This document shows, one piece after another, positions 17,536 to 27,127 of a DNA stretch of 64,000 nucleotides; position 1 is the first letter of the stretch; each line of letters opens with the position of its first letter. Where the stretch lies: NCBI RefSeq assembly GCF_000375405.1, contig NZ_AQWS01000001.1, forward strand, positions 120,401 through 184,400. Direction: 5' to 3'. Below the pieces are notes generated by a model. The model was given only the letters and a program-made list of their open reading frames with translations, was not told the origin of the DNA and searched no databases. The translations under genes and the position numbers were made by a program. This DNA comes from Bacteroides propionicifaciens DSM 19291 = JCM 14649. GTDB taxonomy: Bacteria; Bacteroidota; Bacteroidia; Bacteroidales; Bacteroidaceae.

Positions 17536-18937
17536 GTTTAAAGCTATGCTTGTGTTTGGCCAAAGCATGTAAACGGAAATAGATAAAAACGTAGATGATA
17601 AATATAACGGCTAGGATACTCATCCCCACAACTATCGTATTGTTAATGGAGAACTTGAATGCTATAGAGATAACAACTCCCAGACTTAAGCCAATCTCCC
17701 AACCTAAGTGATGAGTCGTATTTGCAGTTCCTCTCTCACAGTGTTTCGCACTCAAAACTAAGAGTAAGAACAAGGGGGAAGAGACTCTGGCTATTCCAAA
17801 GATAAAGAGTTGTGCCGATAGAAAGAATATGGGGTATCCTCTAAGTTGTAGGTCGCCTACTAGCGTATTGGCAAGTAATATACAGAATAATCCTGTAAGG
17901 ATAGGTGAGATGACCTCGATTCGGTATTGTGATTCTAACGACCATTTATTATATTCATAATACTTGCGATGGGGTGAAACAACTCGCCAGATTGCTGATA
18001 AGAAACTCGCTATTAGCCCGATGCAAATTAGTATGCTCCACGCAGATAGGTGGTGATGGTAAACGACTAGAAAATAGGCTCCAATGATTACAACAGGGGT
18101 GCGCAGCAAAAGGTAATTCATTAGCTTATTGCTTAGCAGGCTGTGAACTTCTGCTGTCGAAAGTAATGCAGACCCAAAAAACACCAAGAACGGAATCAAA
18201 ATGAATCCGAGTTTATCTGTAGTAATATCTGTGATATAATCGTGTGCATCCAAGAAGAATAGAGGTAGTAATGATCCAACCATATAGGCGACAAGAACCA
18301 TCATCAGTAAGAGTTTCCAACTCTTGGGGAGCATAAATCGATCCCAGCTCAATGTAGAGCTTTCGGTAGGGGCTCTAAAGGGGTGATGTGTAAGTTTAGT
18401 CATTACCCAAGCCAAAAAAATTGCTCCAATACTAGCATAAAGTGCCCAATCTTTGGAATAGGTTAATAATAGATAGATGCTAGAGGGAATAGCTAAGACC
18501 ATACCCAAACGTCCGGCCCAAGCGTAAATTACGTTGCCTCGGCTTCGTCTTCGGGGGCTAGTGACATCGATTGCTATTGTGACATTGGCAGCTGTTGCTA
18601 TACCAAAAGCAATGCCTAAGATGGCTAGACCTATAAAAATGGTTACGGATTGATTGGTTACTAAAAATATAACCGAAGGAACTAGTACGCCAATATATGC
18701 CAAGCTACATACCTTTTTACGATTAAAATGCTCTATCAGATAATTATGAAATGGTCCACCGACAAGCAAACCCACAACAAAGATTCCCAATGGAAGCCAA
18801 CCTTTGTACCCATACTCCTGTAGCGTTGGTGATATTTCAAAAAATGTTACCGGCAGAAGTGTGTATAATGAGAAGAATAAAAAAAGGTTTGCTAGGCAAA
18901 CTTTGATAAAATTTGAAGTAAATAGATTAGTATTCAT
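17531..18937 (-). CDS. MFS transporter, 12 or more spans, substrate unknown
   Basis: Major facilitator superfamily carrier of 468 residues with repeated hydrophobic spans. The cytoplasmic loop after span 2 carries a basic HFNRKKV, in the position of the MFS A-motif. The loop after span 4 (DVTSPRRRSRGN) is also basic. The C-terminus HALAKHKHSFKH is His-rich. It is monocistronic, convergent with the men operon. Drug or metabolite export is possible; I cannot assign a substrate. Confidence 0.8.
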   Translation of the reverse strand: MNTNLFTSNFIKVCLANLFLFFSLYTLLPVTFFEISPTLQEYGYKGWLPLGIFVVGLLVGGPFHNYLIEHFNRKKVCSLAYIGVLVPSVIFLVTNQSVTIFIGLAILGIAFGIATAANVTIAIDVTSPRRRSRGNVIYAWAGRLGMVLAIPSSIYLLLTYSKDWALYASIGAIFLAWVMTKLTHHPFRAPTESSTLSWDRFMLPKSWKLLLMMVLVAYMVGSLLPLFFLDAHDYITDITTDKLGFILIPFLVFFGSALLSTAEVHSLLSNKLMNYLLLRTPVVIIGAYFLVVYHHHLSAWSILICIGLIASFLSAIWRVVSPHRKYYEYNKWSLESQYRIEVISPILTGLFCILLANTLVGDLQLRGYPIFFLSAQLFIFGIARVSSPLFLLLVLSAKHCERGTANTTHHLGWEIGLSLGVVISIAFKFSINNTIVVGMSILAVIFIIYVFIYFRLHALAKHKHSFKH

Positions 18938-19129
18938 AATGCTATCTAACAGTGATTTTATATAAATTAAATATTCGTCTAGAGCTCTATCAGCTCATTC
19001 AAATGACACGTGTTTTATGTGGTACAGTTTAGGGGCTACAAATATAGTATTATTATTTCGATATGTCAGCTAATAGCTATAATCCTTAGGGCTTGAGCGT
19101 AATATGCTTGACATCTTGCCATAAAACAG

Positions 19130-19165
19130 GACGAGGAATACAGTTTTAATACTCTATTCCTCGTC
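19130..19165 (-). terminator. Terminator of the PACE-type gene
   Basis: GACGAGGAATA pairs with TATTCCTCGTC, an 11-bp perfect stem. It sits 22 nt beyond the stop of the minus-strand gene and is followed on that strand by CTGTTTTATG. Confidence 0.65.
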
Positions 19166-19187
19166 AATTTTATTTTAGATATATGCT

Positions 19188-19637
19188 CTAATTGGTGTTT
19201 AACCGTAGAATAACAAAAGATTTCGCCTTATCATAAATCCAATTGAACACAATGGTATAAGGGAAGAAGTAAACGAGCATTGCAAATTCGAGCTTGAATG
19301 CCTCAATAATGCCTAGCCCCATGGTTAAAGCTAAAATGGGCACAGTTATAAAAACGAGTCCAACTTCAAAGAATAAACCATGAATCACCCTTACGCGTGA
19401 TGTCTTTTTGATCTTGTACTTGGCTAGTAATTTGTCGTAACCAAAGTTATAAATGTAGTTCCAAATGGTAGCTGTTATTGAAACAATCAGTGCAATCAGC
19501 CCAGAATCTCCAATTCCTTTTCCTGTAAAAAAGATAATGATAGGTGTACTGGTAATAATACCGACTACTTCGTATAAAACGGCATGAAAAACTCTTTCGT
19601 ATGGGCTTCGTTCAATCAGGTGATCAACTAGTCTCAT
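19188..19637 (-). CDS. PACE-family efflux transporter
   Basis: Small four-span carrier (149 residues) made of two tandem bacterial transmembrane pair repeats. The conserved features of the family are present: RVFHAVLYEV and RVIHGLFFEV in spans 1 and 3, with the internal glutamates, and IWNYIYNFGYDKL and FNWIYDK at the ends of spans 2 and 4. PACE proteins such as AceI export chlorhexidine and other biocides or short-chain diamines using the proton gradient. The family was described mainly in Proteobacteria, so a Bacteroidetes copy is of some interest. It is monocistronic, ending with its own hairpin. Confidence 0.85.
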   Translation of the reverse strand: MRLVDHLIERSPYERVFHAVLYEVVGIITSTPIIIFFTGKGIGDSGLIALIVSITATIWNYIYNFGYDKLLAKYKIKKTSRVRVIHGLFFEVGLVFITVPILALTMGLGIIEAFKLEFAMLVYFFPYTIVFNWIYDKAKSFVILRLNTN

Positions 19638-19871
19638 AATGTTTATCAGAATTTAAAAATGAATTGTCCTCATTGGTAAGGAGAGGTTCCGTATCCTGTA
19701 AGTAATTAAGAATTGCAAAGATAACCATTAATCCTTCGAAATGAATCTTCTTTTGATCCTATTATTGAGATAGGAATAAGTGGACTTCTATGTAATAAAA
19801 GACAATTTAAATGATTTTATGCTGTAGATGGTGTCTAAGGAGCTGGTTAATAATAAGAAGTTTATAAAAAT

Positions 19872-19912
19872 AATATTCCCGATACACAGCTTAACTACGT
19901 ATCGGGAATATT
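19872..19912 (-). terminator. Terminator of the RND efflux operon
   Basis: AATATTCCCGATAC pairs perfectly with GTATCGGGAATATT over a 13-nt loop, 19 nt downstream of the tolC-like stop on the minus strand. Confidence 0.8.
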
Positions 19913-19930
19913 CAATATAGAGTTAAAGGT

Positions 19931-21178
19931 TTAGAATTCTATTTCCCAGATGCCACTAGTGTATTCAAGATTGACCATAGCCTGGGCATAAGCTTTCATG
20001 GTTTCGAGGTATTGCTCTTGAATTTCATTATATGTTCGTTGAGCAATAAGTACCTCCATGATATTGGTTTCACCACGTTTATAGCGGTATACCATACCCT
20101 CAAAAACACTTCTTGACTCAGCTAATAGGCCCGATTTAAATTGTTTGACCTGTTTCTGAGCAGCTTCGTATTCGAAGTAGGCTTGTGAAACTTCTACTTG
20201 GATATCCATCTCTTTGCTCTCTCTAGAAAGTTGACTTTGGCTTATTGCCAATTTTCGGGCTCTAACTTCCCCTTTATTGATATTCGAGAACTTTAGAGGA
20301 ACAGATATTCCTCCTTTAATCGTATTGCGGTTTGGCCACATGCCGTGCCAATCTCTCTCGTAACCAACCATTAATCCTAAGTCGGCTCTACGCTCAGCCT
20401 TCGCCAATTTGAGTTGACTTTGAGACGATTGAATGTTTTTGCGAGCTATCTGTACATCGACACGCTGTTCGAGAGCTATTGGAAGCAAATCGGTTAGGGT
20501 ATAACTGTTATCCATATTTTGCATATTGCCCACAGGAATAGTGGCTTGCGTAATGGGTCTACCCATATAACGGTTGAGTAAGACATTTGCCGATTTTAGG
20601 GCTGCCTCTTGCTCGTACACCTCGTTGAGCAATGTTATGGCTTCCACCTTCGATTGACGGGCATCATTGAGTGTAATCTCCCCCAATTTATAGCGAATGC
20701 TATCGGAGTGATGAAGCTCTGCCATCATGCGGTAGGAGTTTTGTTTTAGCTCCAGCAAGTCACGTTGCAATAGTGCATCAAGAAAAGCTACTGTAGCTTC
20801 GGCACGAAGCTCTTTAAAGTATGATTCCAATTCTAGATTGACCAATTCACCATCGACACGTGCTTGGTTGATTCGGGCTCTACGTTTACCCAATTCTAGT
20901 GTATAGCCTAGTTCAATGGTATAATTGTCTTTCTCTGCTTCAAAATTAAGCTCTGGATCGGGCATAACTTTAGAAGCTATGACCTCGGCTTTAGCAATAT
21001 CAACATTATACTTCTCAGCAAGAAATTGAAGATTCTTTTCACCCACCTCTTTGAGGTAGGCAGTGAACTCAAGTCCTGTAGTGGGTAACTCTGCTTGTTG
21101 TGTCTCCGTTTGAGCCATTACGGGGAAGCTCGTGGCTAAGCCAATCAGGCAAGTTACTATGTATTTAAGCTTTTTCAT
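19931..21178 (-). CDS. TolC-family outer-membrane efflux protein (CusC/CzcC-like)
   Basis: Outer-membrane channel of a tripartite heavy-metal efflux pump. Its 415 residues have a signal peptide (cleavage after PVMAQ, about residue 23) and the two OEP repeats with long amphipathic helices. The second repeat holds the typical YKRGETNIMEVLIAQRTYNEIQEQYLE region. The start overlaps the end of the RND gene by 14 nt. There is no N-terminal lipobox. Confidence 0.92.
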   Translation of the reverse strand: MKKLKYIVTCLIGLATSFPVMAQTETQQAELPTTGLEFTAYLKEVGEKNLQFLAEKYNVDIAKAEVIASKVMPDPELNFEAEKDNYTIELGYTLELGKRRARINQARVDGELVNLELESYFKELRAEATVAFLDALLQRDLLELKQNSYRMMAELHHSDSIRYKLGEITLNDARQSKVEAITLLNEVYEQEAALKSANVLLNRYMGRPITQATIPVGNMQNMDNSYTLTDLLPIALEQRVDVQIARKNIQSSQSQLKLAKAERRADLGLMVGYERDWHGMWPNRNTIKGGISVPLKFSNINKGEVRARKLAISQSQLSRESKEMDIQVEVSQAYFEYEAAQKQVKQFKSGLLAESRSVFEGMVYRYKRGETNIMEVLIAQRTYNEIQEQYLETMKAYAQAMVNLEYTSGIWEIEF

Positions 21179-24100
21179 TTTTGCGTTCGATTAAATAGTA
21201 TAGCACGGGTAGTGCAAATAGGGTAATCACTGTTGAAAACATCAACCCATAAACAATCACTGTTGCAAGTGGTCTTTGTACGTCCGATCCAATTCCTGTT
21301 GCCATTGAGGCAGGGAATAGACCAAGTATAGCTACTGTGGCAGTCATCAGAACGGGTCTAAATCGGTGTCTTGCTCCATCGGTCACGGCCTCGTATAGGG
21401 TTTCTCCCTCTTTGCGAAGGTCATTGATATGCGAAACCATAATTACTCCATTCTGGATGGCTACTCCGAATAGGGCGATAAACCCAACAGCCGAAGATAC
21501 ATTGAGTGTCATTCCTCTGACGTTCAAGGCTAGCATTCCTCCAAATAGAGCCAAAGGCACAATACAGAGCACTAGTCCTGCTTGTCGGAACTTTCCGAAA
21601 GCGATATAGAGTAGTACAAACATTAGTGCTAAGGCAAGAGGAACAATTACGGTTAATCTTGAGTAGGCACGATTTTGATTCTCAAATTGACCACCCCAAC
21701 GGATGTGATATTTACTATGATCGTAGTCAACCTCTTGTTCAATCTTGCGTTGAGCCTCTTTAAGGAACGAGGACAAATCTCGGTCACGTAGGTTAAGCTT
21801 TACGGTAAGGTGTCGTTTATTCATCTCACGTGTAATGGTGCTTTCTCCTGTACTCAGCTTAATATTGGCTACCTGTGATAACGGAATCTTAGCTCCAGTA
21901 GTCGAGGTTAGCATTAGTGAAGCAATCTTCTCGGGGGTATCTCTGCTCGACTCTTTATACTTACAAGTTATATCATATACTCGGTCGTCTTGATAAATCT
22001 GAGATATCGCCTTTCCACTAATTGCAATCTCAATGAGGTCGTTAACATCCGATACATTTAATCCGTAGCGAGCTATTGCATCTCTATCCATCTGAATTTG
22101 TAGCTGTGGTAAAGGTGGTTCTTGGTCGATATCCAAATCTGCAGCACCTGGAGTGTTGTCGAGTACCGACAGCACCTCTTCGGCTATTCTACGAGTCTCT
22201 TTGAAGTCATTTCCATAAACTTTAACGACCAACTCGCTATGTGCTCCTGATATTTTATCCATAACCCCGTCAATCATCGGTTGGCTAAAACCTACCGAAA
22301 ATCCGGGTAGGGTGGCATATTCTGCTGATAATTCATCGATCAAATCTTTCTTAGTCTTACCTCTTGGCCACTCTTTGTAGGGCTTGATGCCCACAGACAC
22401 TTCAAAGTGTGAAGGGGTGAAAGGGTCGGTACCGTCATCGTTACGGCCAGCTTGGACTGCAATATAGGTAACCTCGTCGTATTTCATGGTACGTGCTCGC
22501 AGGGTGTCAGACAACTCCCTAGAGCGGTCAACAGTAATACCTGGAGGCAGATTGACTTGTAGCCAGAGTGAACCCTCATCAAGCTCAGGCAAGAAGTCTT
22601 TTCCTACCATAAAAGTCAATCCTAGTGCTGCTGCAAAAATTACGATAACACCTGTAACTACTTTGCGAGGTTTATGAATAATTCTATCTACTACATTTGA
22701 GTAGGCTGCTGTTAATCTCTCAAGCCATTTATTATGATAAATCTTTTGTGGTTTTTTGTAGAGTGCATACCCCATTCCTGGTATCAGAAGTAAGGCTACT
22801 AATAGGGCTCCAAAGAGTGCAAAACTCACAGTGAAAGCCATAGGTGTAAACAGTTTCTTTTCTACACGCTCAAAAGCAAATAGGGGGAGATATGCAGTAA
22901 TAATAATGATAGTCGCAAAGATAATTGGCTTGGCTACCTTAGTAACTCGCTTGGCAATGCCTTGTTCGGTAAGTGGCGCATCGGGATGATCTTCACGCTT
23001 CTTTAGTACCGTCTCCATCATTACAATCGCACCATCTACAATAATTCCAAAGTCAATCGCACCCAGTGATAATAAATTGGCTGGGATATCTGTTATGTGC
23101 ATCAAGATAAATGCAATGAGCAGCGATAAGGGAATGGTGATGGCTACAAGTAAAGCACCTCTCCAGCTACCAAGAAATACGATTAACACAATAATAACTA
23201 AGGCAATTCCTTCGAGAAGGGTTGTCGATACTGTATGTAGTGTTGTATCTACTAGCTCCGTACGATCAAGGAAGGTGTGAATATTAACTCCTTCGGGCAA
23301 GATTTCATTATTAAGCTCATCAATGGCACTGTGAATGTCTTTGAGTACTGTTGATGGGTTTTCGTGTTTAAGTAGTAAAACGATTCCTTCAATGCTCTCA
23401 GAATATTCTCTTGTTCTATCCGAGTAGCCTAGAACACCTTTACGTTCGAGGTTACCATATTTTAGTTTACCCAAGTCATTTAGGAAAATAGGCACACCGT
23501 TTTGTGAACTCACAACAATTTTACCCAAGTCTTCGAGATCAGTAATTTGTCCGATACCACGAACTACATAGCCTAGGTCTCCACGGTTAAGGATACTACC
23601 TCCAACATTGGAGTTGTTGTTCTCAATGGCTTCGACAACTTCACTCAAGTCTAAGTTGTATTGCTCGAGCTTAGTGGGGTCAAGCTCTACTTGAAATTGT
23701 GTGGTAATACCTCCAAAATTACTAACATCAGCTACACCAGAAATCTCTTTCAGACGTGGGATAATTACCCAGTTTTGTAGGTCGGTTAGTTCACGTAGGG
23801 AGTGGTGGTCACTCTCTATAATGTAGCGGTAAATCTCTCCAATTGGCGAGGTTAGGGGGTCAAGTTCTGGAGCTGCATCTTGTGGAAGATCCACCTCAGC
23901 AATTCGCTCTTGAACGCGCTGACGGCTCCAATAGTCTTCAACTCCATCTTCAAAAACTATAGTAATGATTGACAAGCCAAAGGTGCTTTTGCTACGCATA
24001 ACATGCATACCAGGCATTCCGTTGAGTGAACGCTCAAGTGGGATAGTTATCTGTTGCTCCACCTCTTCGGCAGCTAGCCCTGGTACTTGTGTAACAACTT

Positions 24101-24245
24101 GTGATGTAACATCAGCAATATCTGGATAAGCCTCAATGGATAATTGTTTCCATGAGTAGTAGCCAAAGACAGCCAATAGTGTAAACATTAGTGCTAAAAC
24201 CCATCTCTTTTGGATGGTTAAAAGCATGAAATTCTTTTTTAGCAT
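21165..24245 (-). CDS. Heavy-metal RND efflux pump, CzcA/CusA family
   Basis: Inner-membrane proton-driven pump of 1026 residues in the HME-RND family. Features: N-terminal TM1, a large periplasmic loop, TM4 with the proton-relay motif DFGIIVDGAIVMME, the hydrophobic central block, a second periplasmic loop and six C-terminal spans. Conserved HME segments include NFGGITTQFQVELDP and GIQNGVIMVSHIND. The acidic DFGxxVDGAxV motif is typical of CzcA and CusA, but I could not separate divalent (Zn/Co/Cd) from monovalent (Cu/Ag) specificity. It is encoded between the adaptor (6 nt upstream) and the TolC-like gene. Confidence 0.94.
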   Translation of the reverse strand: MLKKNFMLLTIQKRWVLALMFTLLAVFGYYSWKQLSIEAYPDIADVTSQVVTQVPGLAAEEVEQQITIPLERSLNGMPGMHVMRSKSTFGLSIITIVFEDGVEDYWSRQRVQERIAEVDLPQDAAPELDPLTSPIGEIYRYIIESDHHSLRELTDLQNWVIIPRLKEISGVADVSNFGGITTQFQVELDPTKLEQYNLDLSEVVEAIENNNSNVGGSILNRGDLGYVVRGIGQITDLEDLGKIVVSSQNGVPIFLNDLGKLKYGNLERKGVLGYSDRTREYSESIEGIVLLLKHENPSTVLKDIHSAIDELNNEILPEGVNIHTFLDRTELVDTTLHTVSTTLLEGIALVIIVLIVFLGSWRGALLVAITIPLSLLIAFILMHITDIPANLLSLGAIDFGIIVDGAIVMMETVLKKREDHPDAPLTEQGIAKRVTKVAKPIIFATIIIITAYLPLFAFERVEKKLFTPMAFTVSFALFGALLVALLLIPGMGYALYKKPQKIYHNKWLERLTAAYSNVVDRIIHKPRKVVTGVIVIFAAALGLTFMVGKDFLPELDEGSLWLQVNLPPGITVDRSRELSDTLRARTMKYDEVTYIAVQAGRNDDGTDPFTPSHFEVSVGIKPYKEWPRGKTKKDLIDELSAEYATLPGFSVGFSQPMIDGVMDKISGAHSELVVKVYGNDFKETRRIAEEVLSVLDNTPGAADLDIDQEPPLPQLQIQMDRDAIARYGLNVSDVNDLIEIAISGKAISQIYQDDRVYDITCKYKESSRDTPEKIASLMLTSTTGAKIPLSQVANIKLSTGESTITREMNKRHLTVKLNLRDRDLSSFLKEAQRKIEQEVDYDHSKYHIRWGGQFENQNRAYSRLTVIVPLALALMFVLLYIAFGKFRQAGLVLCIVPLALFGGMLALNVRGMTLNVSSAVGFIALFGVAIQNGVIMVSHINDLRKEGETLYEAVTDGARHRFRPVLMTATVAILGLFPASMATGIGSDVQRPLATVIVYGLMFSTVITLFALPVLYYLIERKNEKA

Positions 24246-24251
24246 TGTTTC

Positions 24252-25355
24252 TTATTTAAAATAGTAACCACCTTCACTTACAATCACATCTCCCTTTTTA
24301 AGATCGCCAGTAATTATAGCTTTACCGTCGCGGGTGCTTTCAACGTGAACAGGGCAGGGGATAAACATGTTTTCTTTAACTTCAACATAGATGTAGCTAT
24401 GATCTTCACCTTGCAAGATTGCTTTTTCGGGTACAACTAAACTGGGTTTTGGTTGATCTGTAAAATGAATTGTAGCATACATTCCCAACTTAAGTTGTTT
24501 GTCATGATTATCACACACGGATAAAACCTTGATTGAACGAGTTTCCATATCAATAGATTCATCTATATAGTAAACTGTACCTTCGATGGGATGATTGGGG
24601 AGTGCCGCAATCTGCACTTCAATTTTATCTCCCTGATGTATAAAGCGAATATCTTTCTCTTTTACTTGGGCTACAATCCAAACTTTATCCAAATTGGCAA
24701 TCACTGCAACTGGGTCTGTCTCACTACTGATGAACTGACCTGTAACGATAGAGTTCTCAATAACATCACCTGCAATTGGTGCTCTAACTACAAGGGGCTC
24801 GCCAAGTGTCATTTGACTAGGATTCGTTTGGAATACCTGCAAGGCCATAGAAGCATTCTCATACTCTTTTTCGGCAATAAACAGGGCATTTGAAGCCTCT
24901 TCGTTCTCTTTTTGTGAACCTACGCCATTTGCCATTAAGTCTTTCTGTCTATCTAAGTTGAGCTTTGCTAAATCTCTATCAGACTCTGCTTGGAAATACT
25001 CTTTTTGCGCGGTAGTATATTCAGAAGAGATAATGTCGAATAGGGGAGTATTTTGTTTTACCTTCTCCCCCAGCTTGATATATGAGCGAACGACTCTTCC
25101 GGCAAACGGAGGAGCTATATAGGCATACTGTGTAGGTATAGCTTGAATAGTTCCCGCAGTTACTACTTCACTTGCTACCAGTTCTTGGGAGACTCGATCT
25201 AACTTAATCTTATTCTTAAGTACTTCACCATTGGCAATATGTACTGTGTCTCCTACGATGCTATAAGGCTCCGCAGTTGGATTCTCTGGTTTTGTACTAC
25301 ATGAAAATAGTAGTGTGCAGCCAAATAATGTGCTGTATAAAAGTTTTCTTTTCAT
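24252..25355 (-). CDS. RND adaptor, HlyD/CusB family membrane-fusion lipoprotein
   Basis: Periplasmic adaptor of the pump (367 residues). It has a lipobox LLFSC with the cysteine near residue 19, a barrel-sandwich lipoyl region (VAPPF-type motif AYIAPPFAGRVVRSYIKLGEKV), an alpha-helical hairpin at about 115-180 (YFQAESDRDLAKLNLDRQKDL), then a beta barrel and a C-terminal membrane-proximal domain. First gene of the operon. No N-terminal Met-rich copper-binding segment is seen. Confidence 0.92.
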   Translation of the reverse strand: MKRKLLYSTLFGCTLLFSCSTKPENPTAEPYSIVGDTVHIANGEVLKNKIKLDRVSQELVASEVVTAGTIQAIPTQYAYIAPPFAGRVVRSYIKLGEKVKQNTPLFDIISSEYTTAQKEYFQAESDRDLAKLNLDRQKDLMANGVGSQKENEEASNALFIAEKEYENASMALQVFQTNPSQMTLGEPLVVRAPIAGDVIENSIVTGQFISSETDPVAVIANLDKVWIVAQVKEKDIRFIHQGDKIEVQIAALPNHPIEGTVYYIDESIDMETRSIKVLSVCDNHDKQLKLGMYATIHFTDQPKPSLVVPEKAILQGEDHSYIYVEVKENMFIPCPVHVESTRDGKAIITGDLKKGDVIVSEGGYYFK

Positions 25356-25398
25356 GAGAATGAGATTAATTAAGTTTTGTATCTTATTAACTGTGTCG

Positions 25399-25406
25399 CA
25401 AAGATA
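25399..25406 (-). promoter_or_regulatory. -7 element of the RND efflux operon
   Basis: On the minus strand this reads TATCTTTG followed by CG, 43 nt before the adaptor start. No clear -33 box and no recognisable metal-regulator operator were seen. Confidence 0.4.
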
Positions 25407-25634
25407 GGCTGACTTTTAATGTTGATTTAACAGATATCTATTAGAAAAATATTAGAATCGCGATTGCATCTGCTTTTCAGAGGTTTATACTGTTGTATGA
25501 TACGAGTTTTATACTATTAAACAATTATTAAGTATTATGATTACAACAAGATAGTATGTCAGATGTTTTCGGAAATCTTTGAAGATTATTAAATAGATAA
25601 CACACTTTATACTTGCCAGTAGCTCGTAATAAGC

Positions 25635-25673
25635 AAACGAGTAGGTGGTTTTGGGTAAACCACCTACTCGTTT
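25635..25673. terminator. Orphan strong hairpin
   Basis: AAACGAGTAGGTGGTTT and its exact complement are separated by TGGGT; a T-rich TTTATTT follows on the plus strand. No annotated gene ends here, because both flanking genes are on the minus strand and the nearer one has its own terminator. It may end an unannotated small RNA. Confidence 0.5.
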
Positions 25674-25734
25674 ATTTAAGCTTCAAATCTAATCTTGATT
25701 GCAAAGTCTCAAAGCCTCAGTCCCTGATTCTTTA

Positions 25735-25770
25735 CAAAAAAGGGTTGGGCTATATTATAGCCCAACCCAA
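25735..25770 (-). terminator. Terminator of the TonB receptor-DUF4374 operon
   Basis: The stem GGGTTGGGCTAT/ATAGCCCAACCC is 12 bp with a short loop, followed on the minus strand by a run of six T. It lies about 40 nt after the DUF4374 stop. Confidence 0.85.
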
Positions 25771-25808
25771 GTTTTAATTATTTACACAATTTGTGTAACG
25801 GTGTCTCT

Positions 25809-27098
25809 TTAATCAAGATAACCTATTGCACGAATTGCTGAAGTTCCTTTAACTGTTGTACCTTTTTTAGCTGTAGCTGTTACAGGGTCGATAATATAGA
25901 TTACAGGATCACTGTTTTCAGCTGTGATTGGGAATAGCATTTTACCCTCATAGGCAAAAGGTAAGCCCGTTGTGATGATCTTGTTTTCGGCAGGTATGTT
26001 TTCAACCCAGTTGAAAGTCTTGTCTCCCATTTTCACAATAGCATACTTTGTTGCTACCGATTCAACAGTAATTGGGTCGTTAGTATTATACACCTCTAGC
26101 ATAAAGTAGTCTTGAGTGATGTGCCAAACTTTTCTAAACTTGTGCCCCGTTTTCTCCTGGATGTTGAAGTAGTAATTTTTATCAAAATCTTCTGCTCCTT
26201 TGTTGATTTTTAGTGCACCTGCTGGCAATTCAGTATTCTCATCGTAAGAACCAGAGAATACATAAGTGGTTCCATCGTCGGCAATACCGATTTGTGAGTA
26301 GTATTGAGATCTGTGACGTCCAGATGAATAGCTGATACGGTCGTCCTCGAATGTTCTTACAATCTCGAACTTGTTGTTAATTTCAGCAACCCATACTTTG
26401 TTTGGCTCCGTTACAGCACCTGTGCTAGATCCACCTTCAACACTAGGATCTTTTGGCTCAGAAACTACAACTCCAGTCAAAAATGTACCTCTACCTGTAT
26501 CTGCAATACCTGAAAACGTAGCTATTTGTCCCTCATTGAATACTCCTAGAGTGTGTATAGGATCACTTGGAGAAAGATTATAATCATTCTTTAAGTCTAT
26601 CACATTGAAGATAACTCCATCTGCGATATTTGAATCTTCAGTTGCTTGCCCACCTACTGATGTAATGGCATAGTCCTCAAAAAAACCATAAGTTGTATAT
26701 CTAGATTTAATTATAAATTCTTCTTTTTGCTCAAACTTACCTTTGCTATTCTTCTCGTAGGCTAGTGAAACACCAGGATCACCTTTCTTGTATAGAAGTC
26801 CTAAAGCATGTTTATGGTTATCACTGAATAGCCAAGTATATCCTGATTGCTCAAGTTGCTTAAAGTTGTCTTTAATTGAGTAAGTCCCAGACTCGATATT
26901 ATCTATTTGTAGTAAATACTCAGATTCTCCTGCTCCAGCTAGAGATAGAAAGAATGGTTTTGATTCAACAATGCCTCCATTATCGTCATCTCCGTCGTTA
27001 CCGTTTTTGTTGTCGCTATCACTGCATGCAGAGAAAAGTCCTACTGATGCTACACATAGACCAAGGAAAAGGTTTCTTTTAATAAATGATGTATTCAT
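25809..27098 (-). CDS. DUF4374 surface lipoprotein, XusB-like
   Basis: Protein of 429 residues with a signal peptide, lipobox GLFSAC (cysteine about residue 25) and an acidic Asp/Asn/Gly linker (about 26-45). Such a linker resembles the surface-export signal of Bacteroidetes lipoproteins. A beta-propeller-like body follows with repeated short strands. It matches the DUF4374 pattern; family members next to TonB receptors include the XusB xenosiderophore-binding lipoprotein of Bacteroides. It is encoded 29 nt after the TonB receptor and followed by a terminator, so the operon contains only these two genes. Siderophore binding is inferred by family and context. Confidence 0.8.
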   Translation of the reverse strand: MNTSFIKRNLFLGLCVASVGLFSACSDSDNKNGNDGDDDNGGIVESKPFFLSLAGAGESEYLLQIDNIESGTYSIKDNFKQLEQSGYTWLFSDNHKHALGLLYKKGDPGVSLAYEKNSKGKFEQKEEFIIKSRYTTYGFFEDYAITSVGGQATEDSNIADGVIFNVIDLKNDYNLSPSDPIHTLGVFNEGQIATFSGIADTGRGTFLTGVVVSEPKDPSVEGGSSTGAVTEPNKVWVAEINNKFEIVRTFEDDRISYSSGRHRSQYYSQIGIADDGTTYVFSGSYDENTELPAGALKINKGAEDFDKNYYFNIQEKTGHKFRKVWHITQDYFMLEVYNTNDPITVESVATKYAIVKMGDKTFNWVENIPAENKIITTGLPFAYEGKMLFPITAENSDPVIYIIDPVTATAKKGTTVKGTSAIRAIGYLD

Positions 27099-27127
27099 GT
27101 TCTAATTGTTAATTAAGTATTTAATTC

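Larger units (their letters stand above)
25407..25808. other. Intergenic stretch with two hairpins
   Basis: About 400 bp lies between the efflux operon and the DUF4374 gene. It holds a perfect 17-bp hairpin at 25635-25673 and the DUF4374 terminator at 25735-25770. No reading frame with coding character is seen in the rest. A TATACTTG at 25608-25615 is a weak -7 candidate on the plus strand ahead of the first hairpin. Confidence 0.5.

Noticed and set aside
21165..24245. Multidrug (AcrB-type) RND pump
   Set aside because: The DFGIIVDGAIVMME proton-relay motif and the neighbouring CusB/CusC-like genes indicate the heavy-metal efflux branch.
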